DNA of 64,000 nucleotides from assembly GCF_004331955.1 (NCBI RefSeq), contig NZ_CP036532.1:2108001-2172000 (forward strand), given 5' to 3'. Shown here piece after piece: positions 48,322-58,728 of the stretch (the first letter of the stretch is position 1; every line of letters starts with the position of its first letter). The stretch comes from Roseitalea porphyridii (GTDB lineage: Bacteria > Pseudomonadota > Alphaproteobacteria > Rhizobiales > Rhizobiaceae). The notes beneath the pieces were generated by a model. That model searched no databases. It was not told the origin of the DNA and was given only the letters and a program-made list of their open reading frames with translations. A program made the translations under genes and the position numbers.

Positions 48322-51300
48322 CTAGCGGGCGACGAAGCAGTTGCCGCCGGACGCCTTGATGCGGTTGCACAGGCTGTTGGCATCGCCCGAACCGTCGGCG
48401 GCCACGCGGATCCGGTAGAACGTTCCGCGCCCCTCGATCACCGCGCGCTGGATCGTCATGCCGCGTCCGGCGATCAGCGAGCCATATTGCTGCGAAAGAC
48501 GCGTCGCGGTCGCACGCGCGGCCTCTTCGGACGGCAGGGCGGCAAGCTGCACGGTGAAGCCGCCGGTGCTGCCGTTGGTCACGGTCGGCGTCGGCGTGGT
48601 CGAAGCCGGCTGCGGATCGGGGGGGCTGGCGGGCGCCGAGGCGACCGCGTTCTGCCGGTTGACGACGTTGACGGGCTGATCGGCCGGCCGGCTCGCGATC
48701 TCGGTCGGCGTCGCCGTTGTCGTCTGAACGCGGCGAACGATGACGGGCGCGCCGTCGGCGTCGTCGCTGGCCGTGCCGGTCCGCGAATCCGTCGTTCCAT
48801 CGGTCGCCGTGTCGGCTGTCGGCGCCGGCGTTTCGGCGACTGCCGAGCCGTCATTGCCGCCATCGACCGGCAGGCCGGCGACCGTTTCGGGTTCGCCGAC
48901 GATCGGCGCGGTGGTTTCGGTCGCAGCGGGCTCGTCGGCCGGCGGTGCGGTGTCGGTGGCCGCTGCCAGCGCCGGCGTTTCGGCGTTCGCCGCAGGCTCG
49001 GGCGCGGGCGCACGTTCCTCCAGCGTGCCGTCGGGCCGGACCACGAGCGTGCGCACGCGCCGGGGCGTGATCGGTGCGATCGCCTCCTGGGTGGTGCTCT
49101 CGGTTCCGCCTTCGGTCAGCCGGTCCTCGGACTTGGCGCCGCCGGCGGCGACCGCCGAAGGCAGCCCGTCGGCAGGGGCAGAGGCGATGTCGACCGGCTC
49201 TTCGGCTGTGGAGACGAGGTTCTCCTGCTCCGGTTCGGCATCCGAGCCGGACGCGAACACGGCGCGATCCTGGTTGGGAACGGTCGTTCCGCCCGGATCG
49301 TCCGGCTCGATCTTGACCGGCTCCGCATCGGCCTCGACCAGCACAGGGCCGTCGTCGACCGCACTATCGCCGCCCGAAAGGGCGAGCACGCCGCCGATGC
49401 CCAGTATGGCGAGACCGGCAACGACCGCGCCGATGATGATCGCCCGCCGGCCGGAGTTGCCCGGTTGCGTCTCGCCGGTTGCCGATGCTGTGCCCGCCTG
49501 GGCGTCGTCAAAGCCGTCAGCGTGGCGCGCCGTGTCGAGATCGTGCCCGACGAACTCGATGTCGCGGGCCAGTTCAGCCTCGAAGCCGGCGGCGTCGAAC
49601 GCCGTGTCGTCGAAAAGGTCGGCGGGGACCGGATCGGGCTTCGGTTCGGCCACCGGACGGTCGGGCGTGTCCTCGTCGAGCGCGCTCGCAAGTTCGTTCT
49701 CGAGCCCCGAAAACGCGCCATCGGTCAGCGTGGCATCCGAGGGTGTTTCGAACTCGGGCACGTCGAAGTCGGCGGCGGCGACGCCCTCGAAGCCGCTCAT
49801 GTCGACCGTGTCGAGAACCGGCGCTTCCCCGGCGGGCACCGCCTCGGCCGGGGCGGAGGCTCCGGCCTGAACGGGCCGCGTGACGCCGGCATCGTCGAAC
49901 TCGGGAAATTCCCGTTCGAGGGCCGACTGGAAGTCGGCATCCATGTCCTCGATCGAGCGGGCCTCGGCGCCGGCGGGAACGAACGGCGCGTCCGGATCGG
50001 GACCGCGTTCAAGGCCCATGATCGCGGCGAGTTCGTCGACCGGATCGATCGGCGCCGAACCGTTTGTCGCCGGCTCGGCCCGACCGGAAACTTCCTCCGG
50101 TGGCGCAAGGGCCGTTTCGGACCAGCGGTGATCCCCGCCCTCGTCGAAGGGAGCCGTTTCGGCGAGCGCCTCGTCGAACGCGCTCACGAAGTCGGATTCG
50201 ATGTCGAACGCCGATCCGTCCGCCTCGGGATCAGCGCCGGCGGTGGATTGGGGGACGTCCGCCCGTGTGGGTGCGGGCACCTCGAAGTCGGGAGCGACCG
50301 GGGTCGCCCGCGAAAAGACCGGCCCGTCGCCGGCCTGTCCTTGCTCGGACGGCGGGCTGGCGGTTGCGTTTTCGGACGCTGCATCGACGTCATCGTCTGG
50401 GTACGGCGCATCGCTCGCGTCAGAGCCTGCCGCAGACCAGGCAGCTTCGATATCCGACCAGTCGTCGGCCAGTGCCTCGGCGGACGGGACGTCGTCCGGG
50501 GCGGACGCCGGCGCGTCGTGGGGTTCCATCGGCGAAAAGCCGGCGACCGCGTCGTGGTCGGTCTCCGCCTCGACCGCATCGCGCAGGTCGGGCATGGGTT
50601 CGGCATGCGCGACAACCGGCTCGGGATCGGTCGCCGGCGCCGGCGTGCCGGACCCCGAGAGCATCGCCGCCAGTTCGTCCTCGAGCGAGGGGGCGGCAGC
50701 GGCCTGCTCCGGCTCGGAGACCGGCACCGTTTCGGCGGAGGGCGCCGGTTCGGCCGGCGCCTGCCAGCCGGTCGGCTCGGACGGGGGCGCGTTTTCGGTC
50801 GTCCCGATCACCGCGTCGAGCGGCTGACCGGTGTCCTCGCCCTTTTCGCCGATCGGCGTATCGGCGTGCGCGAAAGCCTCCGGTTCCGCGCTGGCGACAT
50901 CGTCGTCGTACCGGTCGCCGCCGGCCTGTTCGGCGCTCACAGAAGGAGCGGGCTCGTCGGCCGGCTCGGGCGGCTGCCATGCGCTGGCGGGCGCTGACGG
51001 CGGCATGTCCAGTTCGGCTTCCATCGCCGAGCCGGTATCGCCGGACCGCGTTGCCTCTCCGGTGTCGCCGGCGGAGAGGAAGGCTGGAATCTCCAGCGGT
51101 TCCTGCATCGCGGTCGCGGTTTCGTCGCTCGGCGGATCGGCACTGTAAGTGTCTTCGGGCGTATACGCAGGCTCGGCCGGCGCCGGGCTCGGGTCCAGTT
51201 CGGCTTCCAGCGCGTCTTCGAGATCGATCTGCGCGCCGTCGTCCGGCTCGGCCGCCACGGGCACCTCGTCGGTGACCGGCGTCTCGTCCGGCGGCGCCTC

Positions 51301-51435
51301 GTCCTGCTCCTCGCGCGGCGTCTCGTCGAAGCCCGCGATCAGCGAGAGCTCCATCAGCGGATCATGCGCGGTGGCTTCATCCCCGTCGTTCCGGTCATAC
51401 GGAAACAGGGCCTTGCGATCGGCATTGTCGGCCAT
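48322..51435 (-). CDS. Large acidic SPOR-domain membrane protein
   Basis: The protein has 1037 residues. A very long, acidic, low-complexity cytoplasmic region (about 1-660) is rich in Glu, Asp, Ala and Pro, with recurring short helices such as LEDELAAML, LENELASAL and FQSALEREFPEFDDAG. One membrane helix follows (IIIGAVVAGLAILGIGGVLAL, about 670-690). After a Pro/Thr-rich periplasmic linker comes a C-terminal SPOR domain (FTVQLAALPSEEAARATATR, about 960-1037). SPOR domains bind peptidoglycan lacking stem peptides and localise to division sites. The start at 51435 (MADNADRKALFPYD) suits the family; 18 extra upstream codons are unsupported. It lies between argS and nagZ. Confidence 0.88.
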   Translation of the reverse strand: MADNADRKALFPYDRNDGDEATAHDPLMELSLIAGFDETPREEQDEAPPDETPVTDEVPVAAEPDDGAQIDLEDALEAELDPSPAPAEPAYTPEDTYSADPPSDETATAMQEPLEIPAFLSAGDTGEATRSGDTGSAMEAELDMPPSAPASAWQPPEPADEPAPSVSAEQAGGDRYDDDVASAEPEAFAHADTPIGEKGEDTGQPLDAVIGTTENAPPSEPTGWQAPAEPAPSAETVPVSEPEQAAAAPSLEDELAAMLSGSGTPAPATDPEPVVAHAEPMPDLRDAVEAETDHDAVAGFSPMEPHDAPASAPDDVPSAEALADDWSDIEAAWSAAGSDASDAPYPDDDVDAASENATASPPSEQGQAGDGPVFSRATPVAPDFEVPAPTRADVPQSTAGADPEADGSAFDIESDFVSAFDEALAETAPFDEGGDHRWSETALAPPEEVSGRAEPATNGSAPIDPVDELAAIMGLERGPDPDAPFVPAGAEARSIEDMDADFQSALEREFPEFDDAGVTRPVQAGASAPAEAVPAGEAPVLDTVDMSGFEGVAAADFDVPEFETPSDATLTDGAFSGLENELASALDEDTPDRPVAEPKPDPVPADLFDDTAFDAAGFEAELARDIEFVGHDLDTARHADGFDDAQAGTASATGETQPGNSGRRAIIIGAVVAGLAILGIGGVLALSGGDSAVDDGPVLVEADAEPVKIEPDDPGGTTVPNQDRAVFASGSDAEPEQENLVSTAEEPVDIASAPADGLPSAVAAGGAKSEDRLTEGGTESTTQEAIAPITPRRVRTLVVRPDGTLEERAPAPEPAANAETPALAAATDTAPPADEPAATETTAPIVGEPETVAGLPVDGGNDGSAVAETPAPTADTATDGTTDSRTGTASDDADGAPVIVRRVQTTTATPTEIASRPADQPVNVVNRQNAVASAPASPPDPQPASTTPTPTVTNGSTGGFTVQLAALPSEEAARATATRLSQQYGSLIAGRGMTIQRAVIEGRGTFYRIRVAADGSGDANSLCNRIKASGGNCFVAR

Positions 51436-51530
51436 GATAGCGGTCCTACTCTTACCCGGCAGGCCGGGCATCGACCCCAGCCCGCGCAAACGCTACTGCC
51501 AGCGCAATATGGGCAAAACGTGGCTCGCGA

Positions 51531-53279
51531 TCAGCGCATCTCGGCAGGCGCATCCACGCCCAGGATCGCAAGCCCCGACTGCAGGACAAACAACACGCCC
51601 TGCACGAGACCCAGTCTGGCTTGCGTCAATTGTGGGTCGTTAACCTTAACAAAGCGTAAGGCGTCCTCGCCGGTGCCACGGTTCCAGTGGGCATGCAGCG
51701 CGCTGGCAAGATCGTGGAGGTAGAACGCGACCCTGTGCGGCTCGCGCGCGCCGGCAGCCGCCTCGATCAGGCGCGGATACTCGGTCAGCTTGCGGATCAG
51801 CGCGATCTCGCCGGGATCGTCGAGCAGGTGCAACAGGCTCGCATCGGCCGTCATCTCCCCGCCGAACCGCTCGCGCGCCTGCCGGAACACGGAGTGGCAG
51901 CGCGCCGAGGCGTACTGCACGTAGAAGACCGGGTTGTCCTTGGACTGTTCGGTCACCTTGGCGAAATCGAAGTCGAGCGGCTCGGAGCTCTTGCGGTAGA
52001 TCATCATGAACCGCACCGCATCGCGGCCGACCTCGTCGACCACCTCGCGCAGCGTCACGAACTGGCCCGACCGCTTGGACATCTTGACCGGCTCGCCAGC
52101 CTTGAACAGCTTGACGAGCTGGGTGAGCAGCACCGTCAGCGTCGCCTTTCCGTCCGAGACTGCCCGCGCCAGCGCCTCCATGCGCTTGACGTAGCCGCCA
52201 TGGTCGGCCCCGAGCACGAAGATCATCTCGTCGAAGCCGCGCTCGTACTTGTCGACGAAATAGGCCACGTCGGCGGCGAAATAGGTGTACGAGCCGTCGG
52301 ACTTGACCAGCGGCCGGTCAATGTCGTCGCCGACCTCGGTCGACTTGAACAGCGTCTGCTCGCGATCCTCCCAGTCCTCGGGCAACTGACCCTTGGGCGG
52401 CGGCAGCGTGCCCTTGTAGACATGGCCCTTCATGGTCAGCTCGTTGATCGCCGCCCGGATCTTGCGGGCGCCGTCGGCGTGCAGCGTGCGCTCGGAGAAG
52501 AACACGTCGTGATGGACGTTCAGCGCGGCCAGATCGGCGCGGATCATCGCCATCATCGCCTCGATCGCCGCGTCCCGCGCAATGGCGAGCGCATCGGCCT
52601 CGGCCATCTTTGTCAGCGCCTCGCCATGGTCGGCCGCCAGCGCCGCGCCGACCGGCTTGAGATAGTCGCCCGGATAGAGCCCTTCGGGAATTTCGCCGAT
52701 ATCCTCGCCGAGCGCTTCGCGGTAGCGCAGCATCACCGACCGGCCGAGCACGTCGATCTGCGCCCCCGCATCGTTGATGTAGTATTCCTTGGTCACCTCA
52801 TGGCCGGCAAAGGCGAGAAGGTTCGCCAGCGTGTCGCCAACGACCGCGCCGCGGCAGTGGCCGACATGCATCGGCCCGGTCGGATTGGCCGAGACATATT
52901 CGACATTGACGCGCGTGCCCTGCCCCGCCGCGCCGCGCCCGTAATCCGTGCCGGCATCGAGAATCTCTGCAAGCCGCGCCGTCCAGAACCGGTCCGACAG
53001 GCGCAGATTGACGAAGCCGGGCCCGGCCACCTCGGCCGCACTGACGTCGGTATCGCCTGCCATCGCATCGGCGATCCTCTGGGCCAGATCGCGCGGGTTC
53101 TGGCCGATCTTCTTGGCCAGAACCATCGCCGCGTTGGTCGCAAGATCGCCATGGTCGGGATCGCGGGGCGGCTCGACCTGGATGCGCGACAGATCGAGCT
53201 CACCGCCGTCGGCGGCGGCCAGATCCATCGTCCTGACGGCATCGGCGATGCGGTCGCGAAACAGGGCGAAAATGTTCAT
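51531..53279 (-). CDS. argS: Arginine-tRNA ligase
   Basis: This 582-residue class I synthetase has an N-terminal Add-1 domain, the HIGH-type signature [21 protein letters not shown] (in parts, about 125-145), [18 protein letters not shown], and [12 protein letters not shown] as the KMSKS loop. The DALR anticodon-binding domain closes the protein. It needs tRNA to activate arginine, as in the whole family. dgt lies 56 bp upstream and the SPOR gene 95 bp downstream, on the same strand. Confidence 0.97.
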   Translation of the reverse strand: MNIFALFRDRIADAVRTMDLAAADGGELDLSRIQVEPPRDPDHGDLATNAAMVLAKKIGQNPRDLAQRIADAMAGDTDVSAAEVAGPGFVNLRLSDRFWTARLAEILDAGTDYGRGAAGQGTRVNVEYVSANPTGPMHVGHCRGAVVGDTLANLLAFAGHEVTKEYYINDAGAQIDVLGRSVMLRYREALGEDIGEIPEGLYPGDYLKPVGAALAADHGEALTKMAEADALAIARDAAIEAMMAMIRADLAALNVHHDVFFSERTLHADGARKIRAAINELTMKGHVYKGTLPPPKGQLPEDWEDREQTLFKSTEVGDDIDRPLVKSDGSYTYFAADVAYFVDKYERGFDEMIFVLGADHGGYVKRMEALARAVSDGKATLTVLLTQLVKLFKAGEPVKMSKRSGQFVTLREVVDEVGRDAVRFMMIYRKSSEPLDFDFAKVTEQSKDNPVFYVQYASARCHSVFRQARERFGGEMTADASLLHLLDDPGEIALIRKLTEYPRLIEAAAGAREPHRVAFYLHDLASALHAHWNRGTGEDALRFVKVNDPQLTQARLGLVQGVLFVLQSGLAILGVDAPAEMR

Positions 53280-53335
53280 CGAACGGTCCTGAAGGTAACG
53301 GCGGCGGGCACGATCGGCCCTTGCTCGGCGGCTCG

Positions 53336-54556
53336 CTAACGCAATTCCGGAGTCCGGTCAAACAGCCGCCGATGCTCGTCGAGCGCGAACGTGTCGGTCA
53401 TGCCGGCGATGTAGTCGGCGACACGAATGGCCAGTTCCGGCTCGTCCATCCGCCCCACATCTTCGGCCCACTCGCGGCCCATCAGCGTCGGCGTTTGCAT
53501 GAATTTTCGATAGAGATCGCGCACCACATCCTCGGCCTGCGCCCGCACCCGCATCACCGCCTCGTGGCGATAGAGCCGGCCGAAAAGGAACCGCTTCAGG
53601 CCCGCCTCGCGCGCGGCCATGTCGTCCGAGAAGCGCACGATCGTTTCGCCCGCATCGTGCACGTCCTCGACCGAACCCGGCGCGATCCGGTCCAGGCTTG
53701 CGCCCGTCTGGCCGATCACGTCCTCGACCATGGCGGTCATCACCCGCCGTGTCGTCTCGTGCGCGCGGCGTGCCTCGTCGAGCCCCGGGTAGCGCGTGTC
53801 GACCAGCGCCAGCGTCTCGCCCGCAAGCGGGGCCTCGGCGAGCATCTCGAACGTCAGCAGCCCGGCGCGCAGCCCGTCGTCGATGTCATGGGTGTTGTAG
53901 GCGATATCGTCGGCGATCGCGGCGACCTGCGCCTCCAGACTCGCATGGCGGTCGATCTGAAGATCGTGCGAGGCGACATAGGCGGCGATCGCGCGCGGCA
54001 GCGTCTTGCCGTCGAGCGTTGCGCCCGTCGCGCGGTCGACGAGCGGCCCGTTGTGCTTGACCAGGCCCTCGAGCGTCTCCCACGACAGGTTCAGACCGTC
54101 GAACTCGGCGTAGCGGCGCTCAAGGAGCGTGACCACGCGCAGCGCCTGGGCGTTGTGGTCGAAACCGCCATGATCGGCCATCAGTTCGTCGAGCACGTCC
54201 TCGCCGGTGTGGCCGAACGGGGTATGGCCGAAATCGTGGACCAGCGCGATCGCCTCGGCCAGATCGTCATCGAGCCGGAACGCGCGCGCCAGCGCCCGGG
54301 CGATCTGCGCGACCTCGATCGTGTGCGTCAGCCGGGTGCGGTAATGGTCGCCCTCATGGCTGAAGAAGACCTGCGTCTTGTGCTTGAGCCGGCGAAAGGC
54401 GGTCGAATGGACGATCCGGTCGCGGTCGCGCTGGAACGGCGTCCGCGTCGGGCTCTCCGGCTCGTCCTTCAACCGGCCGCGGCTGCGCGCCGGATCGGTC
54501 GCGAAGACCGCCCGTTCGCCGAAGCCGAACCCGATATTCGCGAACCGTCCTGCCAT
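53336..54556 (-). CDS. dgt: Deoxyguanosinetriphosphate triphosphohydrolase-like protein
   Basis: This 406-residue HD-domain protein has [18 protein letters not shown] at the N-terminus, [24 protein letters not shown] (in parts, about 42-65), [17 protein letters not shown] with the first His, and [18 protein letters not shown] with the HD pair. [20 protein letters not shown] and [19 protein letters not shown] follow. It removes triphosphate from dNTPs. It is divergent from erpA and upstream of argS. Confidence 0.94.
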   Translation of the reverse strand: MAGRFANIGFGFGERAVFATDPARSRGRLKDEPESPTRTPFQRDRDRIVHSTAFRRLKHKTQVFFSHEGDHYRTRLTHTIEVAQIARALARAFRLDDDLAEAIALVHDFGHTPFGHTGEDVLDELMADHGGFDHNAQALRVVTLLERRYAEFDGLNLSWETLEGLVKHNGPLVDRATGATLDGKTLPRAIAAYVASHDLQIDRHASLEAQVAAIADDIAYNTHDIDDGLRAGLLTFEMLAEAPLAGETLALVDTRYPGLDEARRAHETTRRVMTAMVEDVIGQTGASLDRIAPGSVEDVHDAGETIVRFSDDMAAREAGLKRFLFGRLYRHEAVMRVRAQAEDVVRDLYRKFMQTPTLMGREWAEDVGRMDEPELAIRVADYIAGMTDTFALDEHRRLFDRTPELR

Positions 54557-54586
54557 GGTCGCGCCCTTGTGCCGGCCTCACGCATA

Positions 54587-54615
54587 TTGACGCCGTCCCC
54601 GCCCGTCCATACCTT
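54587..54615 (+). promoter_or_regulatory. Sigma-70-type promoter of erpA
   Basis: TTGACG (54587-54592), a 17-bp spacer and TACCTT (54610-54615) form a plausible promoter in the 104-bp gap between dgt and erpA. The predicted leader is about 40 nt. Confidence 0.5.
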
Positions 54616-54660
54616 CATACAACAATCACGAACCGGCGCGCCGCGCCGAAGGTGGAGCTG

Positions 54661-55014
54661 ATGACCGCACACGACCAGGCCATGACCGACAAGACGGTCG
54701 AGGTGACCGACGCCGCCTTCGCACGCGTCGCAAAGGTGCTCGCCGGCGAGCCCGAGATGGACGCGCTGCGCGTTTCGGTCGAGGGCGGCGGATGTTCGGG
54801 CTTTTCCTACAAGTTCGACCTGGTGTCGGGCCGCAATGACGATGATGTGGTCCTTGAAAAAGACGGCGCAACCATCCTGGTTGACGAGCTTTCTCTGGTC
54901 TACATGGGCGGCTCGGTGATCGACTTCGTCGACGATCTGATCGGCCAGTCCTTCCAGATCCGCAACCCCAACGCTGTGGCGAGCTGCGGCTGCGGCACGT
55001 CGTTTTCGATCTGA
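54661..55014 (+). CDS. erpA: Iron-sulfur cluster insertion protein ErpA-type
   Basis: This 117-residue A-type carrier delivers [Fe-S] clusters to apoproteins. The three conserved cysteines are present: VEGGGCSGFSYKF (about 42-54) and SCGCGTSF at the C-terminus. VYMGGSVIDFVDD is also typical. The start at 54661 lies behind GGTGGAG; a GTG at 54652 and an ATG at 54682 are alternatives. xthA starts 6 nt after its stop, so the two are co-transcribed. Confidence 0.94.
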   Translation: MTAHDQAMTDKTVEVTDAAFARVAKVLAGEPEMDALRVSVEGGGCSGFSYKFDLVSGRNDDDVVLEKDGATILVDELSLVYMGGSVIDFVDDLIGQSFQIRNPNAVASCGCGTSFSI

Positions 55015-55020
55015 CGCCGC

Positions 55021-55803
55021 GTGAAGATCGCGACCTGGAACATCAACGGCGTCAAGGCCCGCCTCGACACAGTCCTCACCTGGCTCGAACAGGCAAGGCC
55101 CGACATCGCCTGCCTGCAGGAAATCAAGTCGATCGACGAGAACTTCCCGCGGGAGGCGTTCGAGGCGCTCGGCTACAATGTCGAGACCCACGGACAAAAG
55201 GGCTTCAACGGCGTGGCGATCCTTTCGCGGCTGCCGTTCGACGAGGTCAACCGCGGCCTGCCGGGCGCCGATGACGACGTGCAGGCACGTTTCATCGAAG
55301 GTGTTTTCTCGACCGAAGCGGGCGCGCTGCGCGTCGTCTCGCTCTATCTGCCCAACGGCAATCCGGTCGATTCGGAGAAGTTTCCCTACAAGCTGTCGTG
55401 GATGGAACGGCTCGAAGCGTGGGCGCGCGAGCGGCTGGCGCTCGAGGAACCGCTGGTGCTGGCCGGCGACTACAACGTCATCCCGATGCCCGAGGATTGC
55501 CACGATCCGGCCGTGTGGGCCGGCGATGCGCTGTTCCGGCCCGAAAGCCGAACCGCTTTCCGCAGGCTCGCCAATGCCGGCTTCACCGACGCGCTGCGGT
55601 CGACCACCGAAGCGCCGGAAATCTACACGTTCTGGGACTATCAGGCCGGCGCCTGGCAGAAGAACAACGGCATCCGCATCGATCATCTGATGCTCTCGCC
55701 CGAAGCGGCGAACCGGCTCGGCGGCGTCACCGTCGACAGCCATGTGCGCGCTTGGGAGAAACCGTCCGATCACGTGCCGGTCGTCGCCGAAATGGCCTTC
55801 TGA
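55021..55803 (+). CDS. xthA: Exodeoxyribonuclease III
   Basis: This 260-residue AP endonuclease and 3'-exonuclease of base-excision repair has the opening KIATWNINGVKARL with the metal-site Asn. ACLQEIKS carries the catalytic Glu, LYLPNGNPVDSEKFPYKL the Tyr, VLAGDYNVIP the Asp-Asn pair and RAWEKPSDHVPVVAEM the final Asp-His. The start codon is GTG at 55021, 6 nt after the erpA stop and without its own clear Shine-Dalgarno, so translation is probably coupled to erpA. Confidence 0.96.
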   Translation: MKIATWNINGVKARLDTVLTWLEQARPDIACLQEIKSIDENFPREAFEALGYNVETHGQKGFNGVAILSRLPFDEVNRGLPGADDDVQARFIEGVFSTEAGALRVVSLYLPNGNPVDSEKFPYKLSWMERLEAWARERLALEEPLVLAGDYNVIPMPEDCHDPAVWAGDALFRPESRTAFRRLANAGFTDALRSTTEAPEIYTFWDYQAGAWQKNNGIRIDHLMLSPEAANRLGGVTVDSHVRAWEKPSDHVPVVAEMAF

Positions 55804-55887
55804 GACCGCGTTCGCCCGGCTGCGCGACCGCCCGATTGTCGAAAGCCGCTGTTTGTGGAACACTCCGTCCACGGAGGATGTGCCACG

Positions 55888-56151
55888 ATGAAACACCTTC
55901 TCGTGCCGACGGTGCTGATCGCGCCAATGCTCGCCCCCCTGCCCGCCCTGGCCCAGTCGGGCTTCGAGGCGGAAAAAGCGGTCCGCGCCATTCCGTGTAC
56001 CTGTCGCTTCAAGGGCGCCGATATTCCGGTCGGCCAGACCATGTGCCTGGACCTGCCGAACGGTCCGGTTCTTGCGCAATGCGACCGGGTTCTGAACAAC
56101 ACGGCCTGGAAGACGTTGCAGCACGGCTGCCCGACGCCGGGGCTTTCCTAG
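55888..56151 (+). CDS. Small secreted Cys-rich protein
   Basis: The protein has 87 residues. A signal peptide (LLVPTVLIAPMLAPLPALA) precedes a mature part of about 65 residues with five cysteines: two as a CTC pair in IPCTCRFKG, then TMCLDL, AQCDRV and HGCPTP. An even number are available for disulfides with one left free. The start at 55888 has GGAGG 11 bases upstream; an in-frame ATG at 55855 is less likely. No family is recognised. It lies 84 bp after xthA and converges with exoR. Confidence 0.65.
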   Translation: MKHLLVPTVLIAPMLAPLPALAQSGFEAEKAVRAIPCTCRFKGADIPVGQTMCLDLPNGPVLAQCDRVLNNTAWKTLQHGCPTPGLS

Positions 56152-56197
56152 GGCAGATTCAGCGAATGCGCCCTGGCCTGACGGCCTTTTCGGATGG

Positions 56198-57022
56198 CTA
56201 GCGCGACGCCATGTCCTCGGCCAGCACCATCGCCGTGCGGCGGTCGGCTTCCGAGGCAAGCGCGAACGCCTCTTCCTGGATCTGGCGGATCCAGCCGCGA
56301 TCAGCGGGTTCGGCCTCTTGCAGCGCCGCCGTCATCATCGACAGGCCGCGCACGGTCTGGCCGTGTTCGAACAGGATCTGGCCGAGCATCGCCTGCGCGC
56401 CGACATGACCCTTCTGGGCGGCCAGATTGAACCAGCGCGCGGCCTGGCGCGGATCGGCATTGCCGCCCTGCCCGTCACGCAGCATGCGGCCCAGCTCATA
56501 CTGGGCGTTCGGGTCGCCGAAATTGGCCGCCGCCTGCCAGTAGAGATCGCGGGCCCGGCGCGGGTCGGCGATCACCGGCGAATTGGGGATGCCGCGCTTC
56601 ATGTAACCGGCCAGCGAGACCAGTGCATTGGCGACAAAGGTGGATTCCTGCGAGCCGGGCGTCGCACCCTCGCTGACGATGCCTTCGAACAGCTTGAAGG
56701 CCTGATAGTCGTCCTCGGCGACGCCGTCGCCCGCCGCATACATGTGCGCCAATTTCCAGCGCGCGCCGGAATGGCCCTGTTCGGCCGCGTCGCGATAGGC
56801 GCGGAACGCCTCGTCCTTGTTGCCGCTCTGATAGGCGGTGAAGCCGAACTTGAACAGGCTGCGCATGCTCTTCTGGGCCGGCGTCGAGGCGACGCCGGAC
56901 TGCTCGTCGAAGGCACGCGCGGACGGCGCGGCCAGAAGACCGCCCGCCACGATACCGGCGGCCGTCAGGCCACCTACGCAATAACTGAACGCTCGATGCG
57001 ACATCAAATGTCCGCGTAACAC
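56198..57022 (-). CDS. exoR: Sel1-repeat periplasmic regulator, ExoR-like
   Basis: The protein has 274 residues. A signal peptide ends at about residue 37 ([11 protein letters not shown]) and Sel1-type repeats follow: [41 protein letters not shown] and [20 protein letters not shown]. In Sinorhizobium, ExoR binds the sensor kinase ExoS in the periplasm and represses exopolysaccharide and flagellar changes until it is proteolysed. The start is GTG at 57022, inside the end of ilvD, with AAGGA six bases before it. An ATG at 57004, overlapping the ilvD stop as TGATG, is the alternative. Partner exoS/chvI genes are not in the window. Confidence 0.85.
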   Translation of the reverse strand: MLRGHLMSHRAFSYCVGGLTAAGIVAGGLLAAPSARAFDEQSGVASTPAQKSMRSLFKFGFTAYQSGNKDEAFRAYRDAAEQGHSGARWKLAHMYAAGDGVAEDDYQAFKLFEGIVSEGATPGSQESTFVANALVSLAGYMKRGIPNSPVIADPRRARDLYWQAAANFGDPNAQYELGRMLRDGQGGNADPRQAARWFNLAAQKGHVGAQAMLGQILFEHGQTVRGLSMMTAALQEAEPADRGWIRQIQEEAFALASEADRRTAMVLAEDMASR

Positions 57023-58728
57023 TGTTTTTCCTTCGCACCACCCGGATGGGTCACCGCACCGTAGCGCGCCTCGCCGACCGTTTGGGCATACTTCCAGAGC
57101 GTGCCCGACGTGTAGTCGGTCTCACGCGGTTGCCACTGCTCGCGACGCTCGGCGAGTTCATTTTCGCTTAGCGCCACCTCCAACGTGCCCTCGACGGCGT
57201 CGATGGTGATCACGTCGCCATCGCGCAGCAGGCCGATCGGGCCGCCGACCGCCGCTTCCGGCCCGACATGGCCGATGCAGAAGCCGCGCGTTGCGCCCGA
57301 GAAGCGACCGTCGGTGATCAGCGCCACCTTGTCGCCCATCCCCTGCCCGTAGATCGCCGCCGTCGTCGCCAGCATCTCGCGCATGCCGGGCCCGCCCTTG
57401 GGTCCCTCGTAGCGGATCACCAGCACTTCGCCCGCCTCGTAGTCGCCCTGCCGGACCGCTTCGAAACATTCTTCCTCGCTGTCGAAGCAGCGCGCTGGCC
57501 CCGAAAATTTCAGCGTCTTCATGCCGGCGACCTTCACGATCGCACCGTCCGGCGCCAGATTGCCCTTCAGGCCCACGACACCGCCGGTCTGCGTGATCGG
57601 TTTCGACACCGGGTAGACCACGTCCTGCTCGTCGTTCCAGGCGACATGTTCCATGTTTTCGGCCAAAGTGCGGCCGGTCACCGTCATGCAGTCGCCGTGC
57701 AGATAGCCGCCTTCGAGCAGCGACTTCATCAGAAGCGGAATGCCGCCGGCCTCGAACAGGTCCTTGGCGACATACTTGCCGCCCGGCTTGAGGTCGGCGA
57801 TGTAGGGCGTCTTCTTGAAGATCTCGGCGACATCGAACAGGTCGAACTCGATGCCGCACTCATGGGCGATCGCCGGCAGGTGCAGCGCGCCGTTGGTCGA
57901 CCCGCCCGAGGCGGCCACCACCGCGGCGGCGTTCTCGAGCGCCTTGCGCGTGACGATGTCGCGCGGGCGGATGTTGCGGGCGATCAATTCCATCACCTTC
58001 TCGCCGGCGGCGAAACCGAACCGGTCGCGGATCTCGTACGGCGCGGGCGCGCCGCAGGAATAGGGAAGCGAAAGACCGATCGCCTCGGCGACCGTCGCCA
58101 TCGTGTTGGCGGTGAACTGGGCGCCGCAGGAGCCGGCCGAAGGGCACGCGACCTGCTCGAGCTCGTCGAGATCGGCGTCGCTCATCTTGCCGACCGAATG
58201 CTGGCCGACCGCCTCGAACACGTCCTGCACCGTGACCTGCCGGCCCTTGAAGGTGCCCGGCAGGATCGACCCGCCATAGATGAACACCGACGGCACGTTG
58301 AGCCGGACCATCGCCATCATCATGCCCGGCAGCGACTTGTCGCAGCCCGCAAGGCCGATCAACGCATCGTAGCAGTGGCCGCGCATGGTCAGTTCGACCG
58401 AATCGGCGATCACGTCGCGGCTGACGAGCGAGGCCTTCATGCCCTGATGGCCCATCGCGATGCCGTCGGTGACGGTGATCGTGCAGAATTCGCGCGGGGT
58501 GCCGTTGGCAGCGGCGACGCCCTTCTTGACCACCTGCGCCTGACGCATCAGCGCGATGTTGCAGGGCGCCGCCTCGTTCCAGCACGAGGCGACGCCGACC
58601 AGCGGCTGGGCAATCTCCTCGGACGACAAACCCATGGCATAAAGATAGGACCGGTGCGGCGCGCGCGCCGGTCCGACCGTCGTGTAACGGCTGGGCAGTT
58701 TGGATTTGTCGAATACGGGTTTGTCCAT
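57004..58728 (-). CDS. ilvD: Dihydroxy-acid dehydratase
   Basis: This 574-residue iron-sulfur enzyme of branched-chain amino-acid synthesis converts dihydroxy-acids to 2-oxo acids. Marks are [14 protein letters not shown] (about 43-56) and [17 protein letters not shown] (about 123-139) with cluster cysteines. [19 protein letters not shown] (about 193-211) carries the third. [23 protein letters not shown] (in parts, about 470-492) is the substrate loop. Length is normal. Its end overlaps exoR by 19 nt, so the two genes are co-transcribed. Confidence 0.97.
   Translation of the reverse strand: MDKPVFDKSKLPSRYTTVGPARAPHRSYLYAMGLSSEEIAQPLVGVASCWNEAAPCNIALMRQAQVVKKGVAAANGTPREFCTITVTDGIAMGHQGMKASLVSRDVIADSVELTMRGHCYDALIGLAGCDKSLPGMMMAMVRLNVPSVFIYGGSILPGTFKGRQVTVQDVFEAVGQHSVGKMSDADLDELEQVACPSAGSCGAQFTANTMATVAEAIGLSLPYSCGAPAPYEIRDRFGFAAGEKVMELIARNIRPRDIVTRKALENAAAVVAASGGSTNGALHLPAIAHECGIEFDLFDVAEIFKKTPYIADLKPGGKYVAKDLFEAGGIPLLMKSLLEGGYLHGDCMTVTGRTLAENMEHVAWNDEQDVVYPVSKPITQTGGVVGLKGNLAPDGAIVKVAGMKTLKFSGPARCFDSEEECFEAVRQGDYEAGEVLVIRYEGPKGGPGMREMLATTAAIYGQGMGDKVALITDGRFSGATRGFCIGHVGPEAAVGGPIGLLRDGDVITIDAVEGTLEVALSENELAERREQWQPRETDYTSGTLWKYAQTVGEARYGAVTHPGGAKEKQCYADI

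Noticed and set aside
48229-50997. Open plus-strand frame of 922 codons
   Set aside because: It lies antisense to the SPOR-domain gene, whose product has recognisable membrane and SPOR segments. The plus frame is Arg/Gly-rich shadow sequence.
51640-51649. TTAACCTTAA, CtrA-like
   Set aside because: The spacing between TTAA half-sites is 2, not 7, and it lies inside the argS coding region.
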